Positions 16,520 through 25,406 of a stretch of DNA of 64,000 nt are shown here, one piece after another. The first letter of the stretch is position 1. Every line of letters begins with the position of its first letter. The notes below the pieces were generated by a model. The model was not told where the DNA came from. It ran no database searches and saw only the letters and a program-made list of their open reading frames with translations. The position numbers were made by a program, and so were the translations under genes. The stretch is from JAGNLV01 sp964612145 (GTDB lineage: Bacteria; Zixibacteria; MSB-5A5; GN15; FEB-12), in contig CAZTBP010000003.1 in NCBI GenBank assembly GCA_964612145.1, forward strand, positions 62,001-126,000. The letters run 5' to 3'.

Positions 16520-19198
16520 TTACCAGCCCATGATCTGTTCGAGGTTGCGGTTGATTTTTTCCACGCGGTCCTGGTAGTCGGACTTCTTCGCTTTTTCCCG
16601 GTCGATGACGTCGGCGGGCGCGTTGGCGAGGAAGTCGGCGTTGGCCAGTTTTTTGGAGACTTTCTCGAGTTGATTGGCGAGGTTTTGCAGTTCTTTTTCG
16701 AGGCGCTGCTTTTCAACCTCGAGATCGATCAGGCCCTCGAGCGGGACAAATATTTCCGCACCGGAGATGACGGCCGAGGCCGAGGGGCTCGGCTTTTTGA
16801 TGTCGGTGCCGGTGTGGAGATTCTCGACACGGGCCAGGGAGCGGAAGTACTGGATATGGTTCTGGAGGAGTTCTCCGAATTCGTTGTTGTCGACACGCAC
16901 GTACAGATCGGATTTTTTGCCGGGCGGGACGTTGAGTTCGGCCCGCACCGAGCGGACAGCGGTAACGACGGCCTGGATCTGTTCGAGGCTGCTTTCGAGT
17001 TCGTCGTCAATGTACTTGTCGTCGGTGGTCGGCCAGGGGCCGAACTGGATGGTTTCTTTGTCGTCGAGTTCGCGGCCGGTCAGGTCGAGGTAGATTTTCT
17101 CGGTCACGAAGGGGACGAACGGGTGCAGGAGGCGGAGGATCCGGTAGAGCACATAGGTGGCAACGTTCAGGGAGCCTTCGCGGACGGGCTGATCCGGTTT
17201 GTCGGGTTTGATCAGCTCGATATACCACGAGCAGTAGTCATTCCAGACGAAGTTGTAAAGGGTCTTGGTCGCGGTGGAAAGGCGGTACTCGGCGAAGGCT
17301 TTATCGACGGCTTTGATAGTCCGTTCCATGCGGGAGAGGATCCAGCGGTCGAAAATAACGAGATCGGAATCATCGATAGTGTCAAGGACCGGTTTGCGGT
17401 CGTCGAGGCGCATCTGTACGAAGCGGGAGACCTGCACGAGCTTGTTGACGAAGTTGCGGCCGACCTCGAAAGTGTTTTTGCTGATCCATGGGTCCTGGCC
17501 GTCGGGGGTGGCAAGCGTCAGCGAGATGCGCAGGGAGTCGGTGCCGTACTTTTCGATGATGTCGAGCGGGTCGATACCGTTGCCTAGTGATTTGGACATT
17601 TTGACGCCGTTGGCATCGCGGACGGTGCCGTGGATGTACACATCGGAGAACGGAAGTTCACCGACAAATTCGTAGCCGGCCATGACCATTCGGGCGACCC
17701 AGAGGAAGATGATTTCACTGGCGGTAGAGAGGACTTTGGTCGGGTAGAACTTCTCGAGTTCAGGGGTTTTCTCCGGCCAGCCCATGGTCGAGAAGGGCCA
17801 GAGCCAGGAGGAGAACCAAGTATCCAGCACGTCTTCGTCCTGGACGAGGTCCTCGGCCTTGTAGCCGTCGGGGAGGTCTTTCTGTTCGGGGCGCTCGGTG
17901 GAGATGAACATGGTGCCGTCCTCGGCATACCAGACGGGGATGCGGTGGCCCCACCAGAGCTGGCGCGAGATACACCAGTCGCGGATGTTTTCCATCCAGT
18001 GGAGGTAGGTTTTGGACCAGTAGTCGGGGTGGAAGCGGAGTTTGCCGGATTTGACGGCTTCGATAGCCGGCCGGGCGAGTTCATCCATTTTCACGAACCA
18101 CTGCTCGGAGAGGTAGGGTTCGATGACGTTGTGGCAGCGGTAGCAGGTGCCGGCGGCGAGTTTGTATTTTTCGGTCTTTTCGAGGTGGCCTTTTTTCTTG
18201 AGTTCCTCGACGAGTTGTTTCCGGGCGTCGTAGCGGTCGAGGTTTTTGAATTTGCCGGCGTTCTCGTTGAGGGAGCCGTCGGTGTTGAGGATATTGATTT
18301 CCTCGAGGTCATGTCGTTTGCCGATTTCAAAGTCGTTGGGATCGTGGGCGGGGGTGACTTTGACGACGCCTGTTCCGAATTCGGGGTCGACGTAGCTGTC
18401 GGCGACGACCTTGATTTCGCGTTCGAGGATCGGCAGGATGATGGTTTTGCCGACGAATTTCTTGAAGCGGGTGTCCTTGGGGTTGACGGCCAGGGCGGTG
18501 TCACCGAGCATTGTCTCGGGCCGGGTGGTGGCCACTGTCAGGAATTCATCGGAGCCCTTGAGCTTGTATTTGATGTACCAGAGGTTGCTGTCGAAGTCTT
18601 CGTGTTCGACCTCGTCGTCGGACAGCGAGGTCTGGCAGGAGGGGCACCAGTTCACGATGCGGTGGCCGCGGTAGATCCAGCCTTTTTCGTAGAGCTGTTT
18701 GAAGACCTCGGCGACGGCGTTGGAGAGGGTGGGGTCGAGGGTGAAGCGGGTGCGCGACCAGTCGCAGCTGCAGCCGATTTTGGCGAGCTGGTTGAGGATT
18801 TTTTCTTTGTTGTTCCGGGCCCATTGATGGGTTCGTTCGAGGAATTTTTCGCGGCCCATTTCGCGGCGGGTGGTACCATCCTGGGCGATTTTCTTTTCGA
18901 CGATCACCTGGGTGGCGATTCCGGCGTGGTCGGCGCCCGGGATCCAGACAGACTCGTATCCCCGCATGCGGTGGAGCCGGATGAGGATGTCCTGGATCGT
19001 GTTGTTGAGGGCGTGGCCGAGGTGGAGGACATCGGTGACATTCGGCGGCGGGATGACGATGGTATAGGGCTCTTTGTCCGAGTTAGGGTCGCCGGTGAAG
19101 ACGTTCATGTCCAGCCATTTCTGGTACAGGCGTTCCTCGACCTCTTTGGGGGAGTAGGCGGCCGACTTGTCGGTATTTTTTTGCTTTTCCTTGCTCAT
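16520..19198 (-). CDS. valS: Valyl-tRNA synthetase
   Basis: An 892-residue class Ia synthetase, near the usual length. HIGH appears as HLGHA in PPPNVTDVLHLGHAL, and KMSKS as VKMSKSLGNGID. The editing (CP1) domain carries TTRPETMLGDTALAVNP and TPAHDPNDF. The zinc-binding motif CPSCQTSLSDDEVEH is present. The C-terminal tail (about 825-890, VEKQRLEKELQNLANQLEKVSKKL) is the tRNA-binding coiled coil of bacterial ValRS. The start ATG 19198 has AAGGA-like purines just upstream. It is transcribed alone, divergently from mazG. Function secure. Confidence 0.98.
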   Translation of the reverse strand: MSKEKQKNTDKSAAYSPKEVEERLYQKWLDMNVFTGDPNSDKEPYTIVIPPPNVTDVLHLGHALNNTIQDILIRLHRMRGYESVWIPGADHAGIATQVIVEKKIAQDGTTRREMGREKFLERTHQWARNNKEKILNQLAKIGCSCDWSRTRFTLDPTLSNAVAEVFKQLYEKGWIYRGHRIVNWCPSCQTSLSDDEVEHEDFDSNLWYIKYKLKGSDEFLTVATTRPETMLGDTALAVNPKDTRFKKFVGKTIILPILEREIKVVADSYVDPEFGTGVVKVTPAHDPNDFEIGKRHDLEEINILNTDGSLNENAGKFKNLDRYDARKQLVEELKKKGHLEKTEKYKLAAGTCYRCHNVIEPYLSEQWFVKMDELARPAIEAVKSGKLRFHPDYWSKTYLHWMENIRDWCISRQLWWGHRIPVWYAEDGTMFISTERPEQKDLPDGYKAEDLVQDEDVLDTWFSSWLWPFSTMGWPEKTPELEKFYPTKVLSTASEIIFLWVARMVMAGYEFVGELPFSDVYIHGTVRDANGVKMSKSLGNGIDPLDIIEKYGTDSLRISLTLATPDGQDPWISKNTFEVGRNFVNKLVQVSRFVQMRLDDRKPVLDTIDDSDLVIFDRWILSRMERTIKAVDKAFAEYRLSTATKTLYNFVWNDYCSWYIELIKPDKPDQPVREGSLNVATYVLYRILRLLHPFVPFVTEKIYLDLTGRELDDKETIQFGPWPTTDDKYIDDELESSLEQIQAVVTAVRSVRAELNVPPGKKSDLYVRVDNNEFGELLQNHIQYFRSLARVENLHTGTDIKKPSPSASAVISGAEIFVPLEGLIDLEVEKQRLEKELQNLANQLEKVSKKLANADFLANAPADVIDREKAKKSDYQDRVEKINRNLEQIMGW

Positions 19199-19355
19199 AT
19201 TCTGGTCGTTCCGTATATTCGCCGACCGGGCTGACCGGTCGGTAAGCTGTCAGGTTTAAGCTTCCAAGTATAGGGGCGGCCTGCGGCTTTGTCAAGGCGA
19301 CATCCGGGGCCCGCAAAACTGCTTCATTACGTGATCACAATGGATATCGACAATT

Positions 19356-20147
19356 ATGCCGGACATTAAAGAGCAAGTTCTGAATCCTGATTTGCCGCCG
19401 TTTGAGCGGCTGGTGAAGCTGATGGCGGTGCTGCGATCACCGGGGGGGTGTGCCTGGGATCGCAAGCAGACGCACCAGAGCCTGTTGCCGTACCTTATAG
19501 AGGAGGCGTATGAGGTGGTGGAAGCGGTTGAGTCGGGTCATGATGGTGATTTGCGTGAGGAGTTGGGGGATTTGATGGTTCAGGCGGTGTTTCATGCCCA
19601 GTTGGCGGCCGAGGAGGGGCGGTTTACGATTGATGATTCGATTGAGCAGGTAGTGCAGAAGTTAATTGCGCGGCATCCGCATGTTTTCGGGGACAAGAAA
19701 GACCTTACGCCGCAGGAGGTTCGGGATCAGTGGGAGCAGATTAAGGTTGATTCGGGGGAGAAGAAATATGTGTTGTCGGGGGTGCCGAAGTCGATGCCGG
19801 CGTTGAACATGGCGTTTCGGGTGGGGGAGAAGGCCGGCGGGGCAGGGTTTGACTGGGAGAAGCCGGAGGATGTGCTGGCCAAGCTGGAGGAGGAGATCGC
19901 CGAGATTCGGGAGAGTCTGGCGGCGGGTGATGCCGACGGGGTGGCGGAGGAGATCGGTGATTTGCTTTTCGCGACGGCTTCGTTGGCCCGTAAGGTCGAT
20001 GTTGATCCGGAGCATGCGTTGAAGAAGGGGCTGGCGAAGTTTATTGAGCGGTTTCATCGTCTGGAGGATCGGGTGAACGAGTCGGGTCGGCGGTTTGGGG
20101 CGTATACGCTGGCGGAGCTGGAGGAGATCTGGCAGTCGGTGAAGTAG
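19356..20147 (+). CDS. mazG: Nucleoside triphosphate pyrophosphohydrolase MazG
   Basis: A 263-residue protein of full MazG length with two alpha-helical NTP-PPase units. The first carries LIEEAYEVVEAVESG followed by LREELGDLMVQAVFHAQL, giving the EExxE and ExxD metal-binding pairs; the second carries KLEEEIAEIRESLA and AEEIGDLLFATASLA. It hydrolyses NTPs to NMP and PPi and is thought to clean the nucleotide pool and lower alarmone levels. ATG 19356 begins a normal N-terminus, and the GCAWDRKQTHQSL block is typical. It stands alone, divergent from valS. Confidence 0.95.
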   Translation: MPDIKEQVLNPDLPPFERLVKLMAVLRSPGGCAWDRKQTHQSLLPYLIEEAYEVVEAVESGHDGDLREELGDLMVQAVFHAQLAAEEGRFTIDDSIEQVVQKLIARHPHVFGDKKDLTPQEVRDQWEQIKVDSGEKKYVLSGVPKSMPALNMAFRVGEKAGGAGFDWEKPEDVLAKLEEEIAEIRESLAAGDADGVAEEIGDLLFATASLARKVDVDPEHALKKGLAKFIERFHRLEDRVNESGRRFGAYTLAELEEIWQSVK

Positions 20148-20582
20148 GGGACGGATCTGATTGGGGATTTTCGGGGCTATCTTCTCGTAAAATTTCATAA
20201 ATCGTAACGCCTTTGTATGCATACGTTTACAGCGACAACGAGAGGTGCGTGATATGGGCCGAAATTAGCTAGTTTTTTTAGTTGTTTTGGTTTGTGCCTA
20301 AAAGTACAATTTGCTCGATCAAAGGCGAAGTGCCTTTTGCAGCGAAGTGTTACGATAACGTTGGATGGAAATAGATAAGACGGATGGACCTGTCACGAGG
20401 GAACATGTGGAAGCCCTTCGATTGGGAAGGGATTTAGAGGAGGCTTGCCTATGGTTTGAGGACTGGAGAAACGCGAGGGTAGAAGCCGAATCAGGGGTTA
20501 TCTATTCTTGGTAACAACAACAAGTTAGAGAAGAGACATCACAACCTGATCAGGAAAAGCAAAACACTAAGGATAAATAACG
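20148..20582. other. Intergenic region between mazG and an outer-membrane protein gene
   Basis: 435 bases. It holds one possible 49-codon reading frame (listed separately), a weak hairpin AAAGGC-N5-GCCTTT at 20321-20337, and an A-rich leader (20515-20582) ending in AAGGATAAATAACG before the next ATG, probably a long 5' untranslated region. I see no RNA gene. Confidence 0.6.
20365..20514 (+). CDS. Possible 49-residue small protein
   Basis: ATG at 20365 opens a 49-codon frame ending TAA at 20514, with a charged product (starts MEIDKTDGPVTREHVEALRL, ends in GVIYSW). It is acidic, has two Trp in the second half and no membrane segment. There is no clear ribosome binding site and its codon use is less G/T-biased than the neighbours, so it may be chance. 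I do not recognise it. Confidence 0.25.
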   Translation: MEIDKTDGPVTREHVEALRLGRDLEEACLWFEDWRNARVEAESGVIYSW

Positions 20583-21821
20583 ATGAAGAAACTGATAATT
20601 TTTGCCATGCTGGGGCTGTTCGTGCTGAGCACAGGCGCTCTTGCCACCGATACCCGCGTGAAGACGATGGGCGAGAACAACAATGTCCTTTTAGACGAAG
20701 CGAATATCTGGCTGTATCCGAGCCGTATTAATGACTACCCGAATCTGGCGGTTGGTGAATTCGGTCATGATGCGTACACCGGTGCGTTCAATAATGATTT
20801 CACCCGTTTTGGTATTCATTTCAAGCTGGGTCGTGACAATCCGTGGATTCTGGGCGGTTATTTTGATGACGGCCCGGCGGTCAATCCGATGGACCTGTTT
20901 GGCAGCAACCTGGTGCCGTTTGATATGGCCTTGATGGACAACCGTCGGATCAACTTGTTCTACGGCCGTGGTCTTGGTGACTTGAATTTCGGTATGCGTC
21001 TTGGCCTGCTGCACAGCAGCCAGTCCACCGATGAGACGACTGATGAGTCCAAGGAGTCGTTTGGTTTTTATGACTTTGATTTTGGTCTGACTGCTGACGA
21101 TGGTTCGTGGGATATCGCCGCGAATCTGGGCTTTGGTTCGTTCACAGACGAGGATGCCACCGGTGTGGCCGAAAACGAAGCCGACGGTCTGTTTGATCTG
21201 AGTGTTGCGGGCCGTATGTTCTATCAGGTCAACCCGAATTACACGCTGGTGCCGCATGCGGGTATTATGTACTCGAAGCGCGGCTTGAAGAACTTCGATG
21301 ACGACGGTAACGTAGACAACGAGGACTTTTCGTTCAGCAACAAGCACACCATGTTTGACCTCGGCCTGGGTGTCAACTACACACCGGCGACGAATGTGCT
21401 GGCGGTTGTTGATTTTGGTGTTGCCTACAGCAAGCTGAAATCCGAGCGTGACACGACCGACACGTATGATGGCGGTCTGGCCAGCCCGGCCGGTGAGGAG
21501 ACGTTCACGACGATCGTCTTGCCGTATTTCAAGATCGGTCTGGACGCCGACATCTTCAAGTGGCTCGATGTCCGGATGGGCGCGGTTTCTTTCTGGAATC
21601 GTGAGACCGACGAGTTTGAGCAGCTGGCTCCGGCATTGAGCCAGAAGGACAAGGCCAACTATGCGAACAACGAGACCTACCTTGGTTTTGGTTTCCATTG
21701 GGGTCGGTTCCATGTTGACACGTACACCGATCCGGAACTGTTCCTGGAAGGCTTCAACTTCATCTCCGGTGGGAATGAAGACATGAACTTCCAAATCTCG
21801 GCTGTGTACGAGATGATGTAA
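20583..21821 (+). CDS. Outer-membrane beta-barrel protein
   Basis: A 412-residue secreted protein. The first 21 residues (KKLIIFAMLGLFVLSTGALA) form a Sec signal peptide. The mature part alternates aromatic and polar residues in many short strands (for example GIHFKLGRDNPWILGGYF and LNFGMRLGLLH) separated by acidic loops, and ends in FQISAVYEMM, consistent with a transmembrane barrel. I cannot assign a family. Codon use is richer in C at third positions than in the neighbours, which suggests strong expression, and a very good terminator follows. The start ATG 20583 is preceded by AAGGATAAATAACG. Confidence 0.7.
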   Translation: MKKLIIFAMLGLFVLSTGALATDTRVKTMGENNNVLLDEANIWLYPSRINDYPNLAVGEFGHDAYTGAFNNDFTRFGIHFKLGRDNPWILGGYFDDGPAVNPMDLFGSNLVPFDMALMDNRRINLFYGRGLGDLNFGMRLGLLHSSQSTDETTDESKESFGFYDFDFGLTADDGSWDIAANLGFGSFTDEDATGVAENEADGLFDLSVAGRMFYQVNPNYTLVPHAGIMYSKRGLKNFDDDGNVDNEDFSFSNKHTMFDLGLGVNYTPATNVLAVVDFGVAYSKLKSERDTTDTYDGGLASPAGEETFTTIVLPYFKIGLDADIFKWLDVRMGAVSFWNRETDEFEQLAPALSQKDKANYANNETYLGFGFHWGRFHVDTYTDPELFLEGFNFISGGNEDMNFQISAVYEMM

Positions 21822-22125
21822 TGTAAGGATAACCTCTTTGATTGGGGCCCGTCCGTGGATGCGGACGGGCCTTTTTTTGGTTCATCCGGGAATATCGGGG
21901 AGTCAGTAGTGACAACGGCAGCGCGGTGATATCTTGGTGGTATCTAAGACACTAAGAATCACCGGAGGCTGCCGGTGTCTGATTTGGAAGGTAAGGAGAT
22001 TCTGTGGGGTTGGGAAGGGTATCAGGTGAAGAAAGTTGAGCGGGTGAGCCAGGGAGGCAGGTGTCAGGGCGGGGGGCTGAGGCCGTGACGCATGTCATGC
22101 CGTCACGCACCTAAGGGGGCGTAAG
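21822..22125. other. Intergenic region with terminator and repeat remnant
   Basis: Besides the terminator and the degenerate repeat listed separately, the 304 bases show no gene. Confidence 0.7.
21846..21878 (+). terminator. Rho-independent terminator
   Basis: GGCCCGTCCG (21846-21855) pairs with CGGACGGGCC (21862-21871), then seven T residues. It closes the outer-membrane protein gene. Confidence 0.96.
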
Positions 22126-22129
22126 CTAC
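22085..22129. repeat. Degenerate REP-like repeat with flanking palindrome
   Basis: CACGCACCTAAGGGGGCGTAAGCTAC (22104-22129) is a decayed copy of the hairpin repeats at 16371 and 16439; its stem no longer pairs fully. Directly before and overlapping it is another palindrome, GTGACGCATG with CATGCCGTCAC (22085-22106), one base unpaired. Both lie just past the 3' end of the minus-strand polyamine operon. Confidence 0.6.
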
Positions 22130-22821
22130 TCACCCAGCCAGTTGTCCAGGAGGCGGTAATTTAAGGTGCGGAGGGTGTCGGCGACGTCCGTGAAGTCGGC
22201 GACGATCTTTTCTTTGATCAGGTTGGCGTCGGTGAGTTCGGTGGCGTAGGTGTCGCACCATTTGGGGACGTCGTTTAGGCGGGCCTCAAGGTGGAACTGG
22301 AGGCCGACCTGGCGGTCCTTGCGGTAAGCCTGGTGTTTCCATGCTTTGGTGGAGGCGAGGTGGGCGCCGCCGAAGGGGGTGCGGAAGGTGTCGTGGTGCC
22401 AGTGGAAGACGGGGAACTCGTCAGGGAAGCCGTCGAAGATCGGGTCGGATTTGCCGTCGTCGGTGAGTTTAGCGGTATAGGTGCCGATCTCGTGGGCTTT
22501 GTTTTGTTCGACGCGGGCACCGAGGATGGCGGCCATGATCTGTGCGCCGAAGCAGAGGCCGAGACAGGGGCGATTTTCGCGGACGAGTCTGGTCAGCCAG
22601 GTGTGCAGGTTCTTCAGGTAGTCGAGCTCGTAGTATTTGACGGCGGTGTGAGGGCAGCCGAGGCAGATGGCAGCCTCGATGTCGTCGTGGGCGGGGAGAG
22701 CCTGGTGCCTGTAGGTGTGGACGACGGTGTAGCCGAGGGCACGCTCGGTCAGCCAGTCGAGGATGGTGCCGGCGGATTCGACGGGGTGATTCTGGATGAT
22801 CAGGATCGGTTTTTGGGGCAT
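22126..22821 (-). CDS. Class I glutamine amidotransferase domain protein
   Basis: A 231-residue stand-alone class I glutamine amidotransferase. The triad is intact: nucleophile Cys90 in CLGLCFGAQ, His177 and Glu179 in LQFHLEA. The family removes the amide of glutamine, or hydrolyses a gamma-glutamyl bond as in PuuD. It is the last gene of the polyamine operon, 20 bases after speE, so a role in gamma-glutamyl-polyamine or other polyamine amide metabolism is plausible but inferred. It more closely resembles the GMP-synthase-like group than PuuD by length and by the CLGLCFGAQ block. No synthetase partner is adjacent. Confidence 0.8.
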   Translation of the reverse strand: MPQKPILIIQNHPVESAGTILDWLTERALGYTVVHTYRHQALPAHDDIEAAICLGCPHTAVKYYELDYLKNLHTWLTRLVRENRPCLGLCFGAQIMAAILGARVEQNKAHEIGTYTAKLTDDGKSDPIFDGFPDEFPVFHWHHDTFRTPFGGAHLASTKAWKHQAYRKDRQVGLQFHLEARLNDVPKWCDTYATELTDANLIKEKIVADFTDVADTLRTLNYRLLDNWLGE

Positions 22822-22841
22822 GACGTAAGGTCTGCTTCCGG

Positions 22842-23741
22842 TTAGTCGCCGATCAGTCCCTGCACGAAGCGAGGGAGGCCGAAGGCGCTTTTGTGGGTGC
22901 TGTCGCTGTAGTACTTTGTTTCGAGATTCAGTTTATCATAGCGATCCTGCAGGAAGCCGTCGATCGGGTCGTGCTTTTTGCTGCAGAAAGCAAAAGACCA
23001 GAAGCCCGAGGGGTAGATCGGCATGAAGCAGGTGTACATGCGGACGACGGGGAATATCTGGCGGAGGTTCGCGTACATCATGCGGACGGTGTCCTGGTTG
23101 TAATAGGGGGATTCGGACTGGGCGACCATGATGCCGTCGTCGTTGAGCTTGTTGAAGACTTGGCGGTGGAAGGACTTCTGGAACAGGTCGGCGGCGGGTC
23201 CGACGGGGTCGGAGAGGTCGAGCAGGACGATATCGTATGTGGTGTCGCTGTTTTCGATGTGTAGCTTGCCATCTTCGAAGACGAGGTTGGCGCGCGGGTC
23301 TTTGGTCCCTTCGGTCAGGTAGGGGAAGTGCTTTTTTGATATCTCGACGACCATTTTATCGATCTCGCACATGGTGCACTGCTCGACCTCGGGGTGCTTG
23401 AGGACCTCGGTGAGGCAGCCGCAGTCGCCGCCGCCGATGATGAGGACCTGTTTGGGGTCGGGGTGGACGAACAGGGGGGTGTGGGCGAGCATTTCGTTGT
23501 AGGAGTTGAAGTCCTTATCGCAGACCATGAGGGAGCCGTACAGGACGAGCATTTTGCCGAAGTCGCGGGTGTCGAGGACGTCAATGCGCTGGAAGTCGGA
23601 CTGGTGCGACTCGATGATGCGGTCGACCTTGACGGAGAGGCCGGAGAGGCCGTCGTGCAGTTCGCTGTACCAGACATTCCAGAGGTCCTGCATGCCTTCT
23701 TCGTGAATGTAAACGTCTTTGATTTTGGGCTTGTTCTCCAT
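22842..23741 (-). CDS. speE: Polyamine aminopropyltransferase (spermidine synthase)
   Basis: A 299-residue enzyme that moves the aminopropyl group from decarboxylated S-adenosylmethionine to putrescine. The Rossmann-like core shows VLIIGGGDCGCLTEVLKH (cosubstrate site), CEIDKMVV, and LLDLSDPVGPA with the catalytic Asp. YPSGFWSFAFCSK is the conserved C-terminal block. An in-frame ATG lies 18 bases upstream (23759) but without a binding site; the ATG at 23741 has GGGAG and GGGG before it. It lies after the ornithine decarboxylase and speD genes, completing a putrescine-to-spermidine pathway. Confidence 0.93.
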   Translation of the reverse strand: MENKPKIKDVYIHEEGMQDLWNVWYSELHDGLSGLSVKVDRIIESHQSDFQRIDVLDTRDFGKMLVLYGSLMVCDKDFNSYNEMLAHTPLFVHPDPKQVLIIGGGDCGCLTEVLKHPEVEQCTMCEIDKMVVEISKKHFPYLTEGTKDPRANLVFEDGKLHIENSDTTYDIVLLDLSDPVGPAADLFQKSFHRQVFNKLNDDGIMVAQSESPYYNQDTVRMMYANLRQIFPVVRMYTCFMPIYPSGFWSFAFCSKKHDPIDGFLQDRYDKLNLETKYYSDSTHKSAFGLPRFVQGLIGD

Positions 23742-23767
23742 GTCCCCTGAGTCTCCCATAGTAACGG

Positions 23768-24940
23768 TTAGTCGATTACGGTATACTCGGGCCGGTTGAG
23801 GCCGTTGAAGCTTGAGCCGGAGACCGAGCAGTAGGCGCCGGTGGCAGTGAAGACGATACGGTCGCCGACGTTGTGTTCAGGTATCATGAGGCCGTCGTAC
23901 ATGACGTCGAAGGAATCGCAGGTTGGTCCGGCGAGGACGGAGAGCTGCTGTTCGCCGTTTTTGTTGGTCACGACGGGGTACTGGCAGTGGTCGAAGACGA
24001 TGCCGGAGAAGGAGGAATAGAGGCCGTCGTCGAGATAGTACCAGATCTTGCCGTCGCGGTAGGATTTACCGACGACCGAGGTCACGAGAGTGACCGGAGA
24101 GGCGGCGATGAACCGTCCGGGCTCGCTGACAATGTTTACGCCGGGGCGGATGTGCCGGTCGAGGGTCTCTGCGATGGGTCGGCAGAATTCGTCGATAGCC
24201 GGGACCGGCTCAACGTATTCGACCGGGAAGCCGCCGCCGATGTCGAGGATGCGGGTGTCGAAGCCTTCGAGGTCGAGGGCGTTGATAAGCTCGTGGGCGG
24301 TTTCGATGGCGCTAATATAGTTGTCAGCGTAGATGCACTGGGATCCGACGTGGAAGCAGAGGCCGTAGAATTCGTGGCCGGTCTCGCGGATGAGGCGGGC
24401 CAGCGGCAGGACTTCGTCGGCGGTACAGCCGAATTTGTACTGCAGGTTGACCACGGCGGTGGTGTTCACGGCGGTTCGGAAGCGTATGAGGACTTTAAGT
24501 TTCTTGTCGGTATAGCGGTCGAACTTGGCGATTTCGGCCGGGTTGTCGACGACGAAGATCTCGACACCTTTTTCGACGGCCTTATCGAACTCCCGGATCG
24601 ACTTGATCGGGTGGGAGTGGATGAGGGTGGCCGGGTCAATGGCGGTTTTGGAGAGTACGAGGTCGATTTCGTTGGCCGAGCAGACGTCAAAGCTTCCGCC
24701 CTGACCAAATACTTCCTCGATGAAGACGGGGTGGTTGTTCGGTTTGACGGCGTAGTGAATGTTCACCCGCGGGAGGGCCACTTTGAGGGCTCGGAAATTG
24801 TGGACGACGGCGGACCGTGAGAGCAAAAACGAGGGTGTTGGCACGGTCGTTCCGGCGAGCAGGTCACGCAGGAGACCGTTGTCGTGCCCGGTGGCGCGGG
24901 CGCGTTGCTCCATGACGGAGAGATCAACACACGGGGTCAT
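23768..24940 (-). CDS. Ornithine decarboxylase-like PLP enzyme (alanine racemase fold)
   Basis: A 390-residue group IV decarboxylase. Lys66 in HYAVKPNN is the PLP-binding lysine, the phosphate-binding glycines are in DIGGGFPV, and Cys341 in GPTCDSFDV is the cysteine that works across the dimer interface in ornithine decarboxylases. The length fits ornithine decarboxylase rather than the longer arginine decarboxylases; diaminopimelate or lysine/ornithine activity cannot be excluded, but the setting between speD and speE favours putrescine formation. The open frame runs on to 25192, over speD on the same strand in another frame; ATG 24940 with GAGGTAATACG before it is the true start. Confidence 0.9.
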   Translation of the reverse strand: MTPCVDLSVMEQRARATGHDNGLLRDLLAGTTVPTPSFLLSRSAVVHNFRALKVALPRVNIHYAVKPNNHPVFIEEVFGQGGSFDVCSANEIDLVLSKTAIDPATLIHSHPIKSIREFDKAVEKGVEIFVVDNPAEIAKFDRYTDKKLKVLIRFRTAVNTTAVVNLQYKFGCTADEVLPLARLIRETGHEFYGLCFHVGSQCIYADNYISAIETAHELINALDLEGFDTRILDIGGGFPVEYVEPVPAIDEFCRPIAETLDRHIRPGVNIVSEPGRFIAASPVTLVTSVVGKSYRDGKIWYYLDDGLYSSFSGIVFDHCQYPVVTNKNGEQQLSVLAGPTCDSFDVMYDGLMIPEHNVGDRIVFTATGAYCSVSGSSFNGLNRPEYTVID

Positions 24941-24953
24941 CGTATTACCTCGT

Positions 24954-25370
24954 TTAGCCCATTGCGGCAGCGTTGAGGCGCTGCTGGAGGGCGGGTTTGT
25001 GGTCGATGATTTCGTCGGCACTGGAGGGCATGCCGCGGTTGATTTCAGAGACCTGGACGTCTTTGGACTCAAGTCCCTTTTTGACGTGTTCCATGGCGAG
25101 ATACGGATCGACCGAGGTGCCGCAGGTGAAGAAATCGACGGCGGCATAGCCGTATTCGGGCCACGTATGGATCGAGATGTGGGATTCGGCAATCACCACA
25201 ACGCCGGAGATACCTTGAGGATTGTACCGGTGAAACACCGATCGCACTTTGGTTGCGCCGGAGCGGCGCACGGCCTCGTCGAGGCATTCTTCGAGGAACG
25301 CCTGATCATTGAGTTTGGCCGGGTTGCACTCGCAGAGTTCAACGACCAGATGGCGACCCAGTATTTTCAT
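24954..25370 (-). CDS. speD: S-adenosylmethionine decarboxylase proenzyme
   Basis: A 138-residue class 1B proenzyme of normal length. Self-cleavage between Glu62 and Ser63 in AESHISIHTWPE makes the pyruvoyl cofactor from Ser63; His68 and the later Cys in FFTCG belong to the processing and catalytic site. It supplies the aminopropyl donor used by SpeE. AGGAGAAGGAGA upstream of ATG 25370 is a strong ribosome binding site, and a short perfect hairpin sits just before it. Confidence 0.96.
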   Translation of the reverse strand: MKILGRHLVVELCECNPAKLNDQAFLEECLDEAVRRSGATKVRSVFHRYNPQGISGVVVIAESHISIHTWPEYGYAAVDFFTCGTSVDPYLAMEHVKKGLESKDVQVSEINRGMPSSADEIIDHKPALQQRLNAAAMG

Positions 25371-25385
25371 TCTCCTTCTCCTTTC

Positions 25386-25401
25386 TCGGGCCGTGGCCCG
25401 A
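25386..25401 (-). promoter_or_regulatory. Hairpin in the leader of speD
   Basis: TCGGGCC and GGCCCGA are perfect complements two bases apart, directly before the speD ribosome binding site and 5 bases after the regulator gene. No T-tract follows in the direction of transcription, so it is more likely to affect translation or RNA stability than to terminate. Confidence 0.4.
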
Positions 25402-25406
25402 TCCTG

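Noticed and set aside
17630..19234. Long plus-strand reading frame of more than 500 codons antisense to valS
   Set aside because: It is the mirror of a G/T-skewed gene: poor in stop codons by composition, rich in Gly, Val, Asp and Phe, with no recognisable domain. Similar frames opposite most genes were rejected for the same reason.
20321..20338. Terminator for mazG (AAAGGC hairpin with TTTT)
   Set aside because: The stem is only six base pairs, the T residues are part of it, and it lies 170 bases beyond the stop codon.
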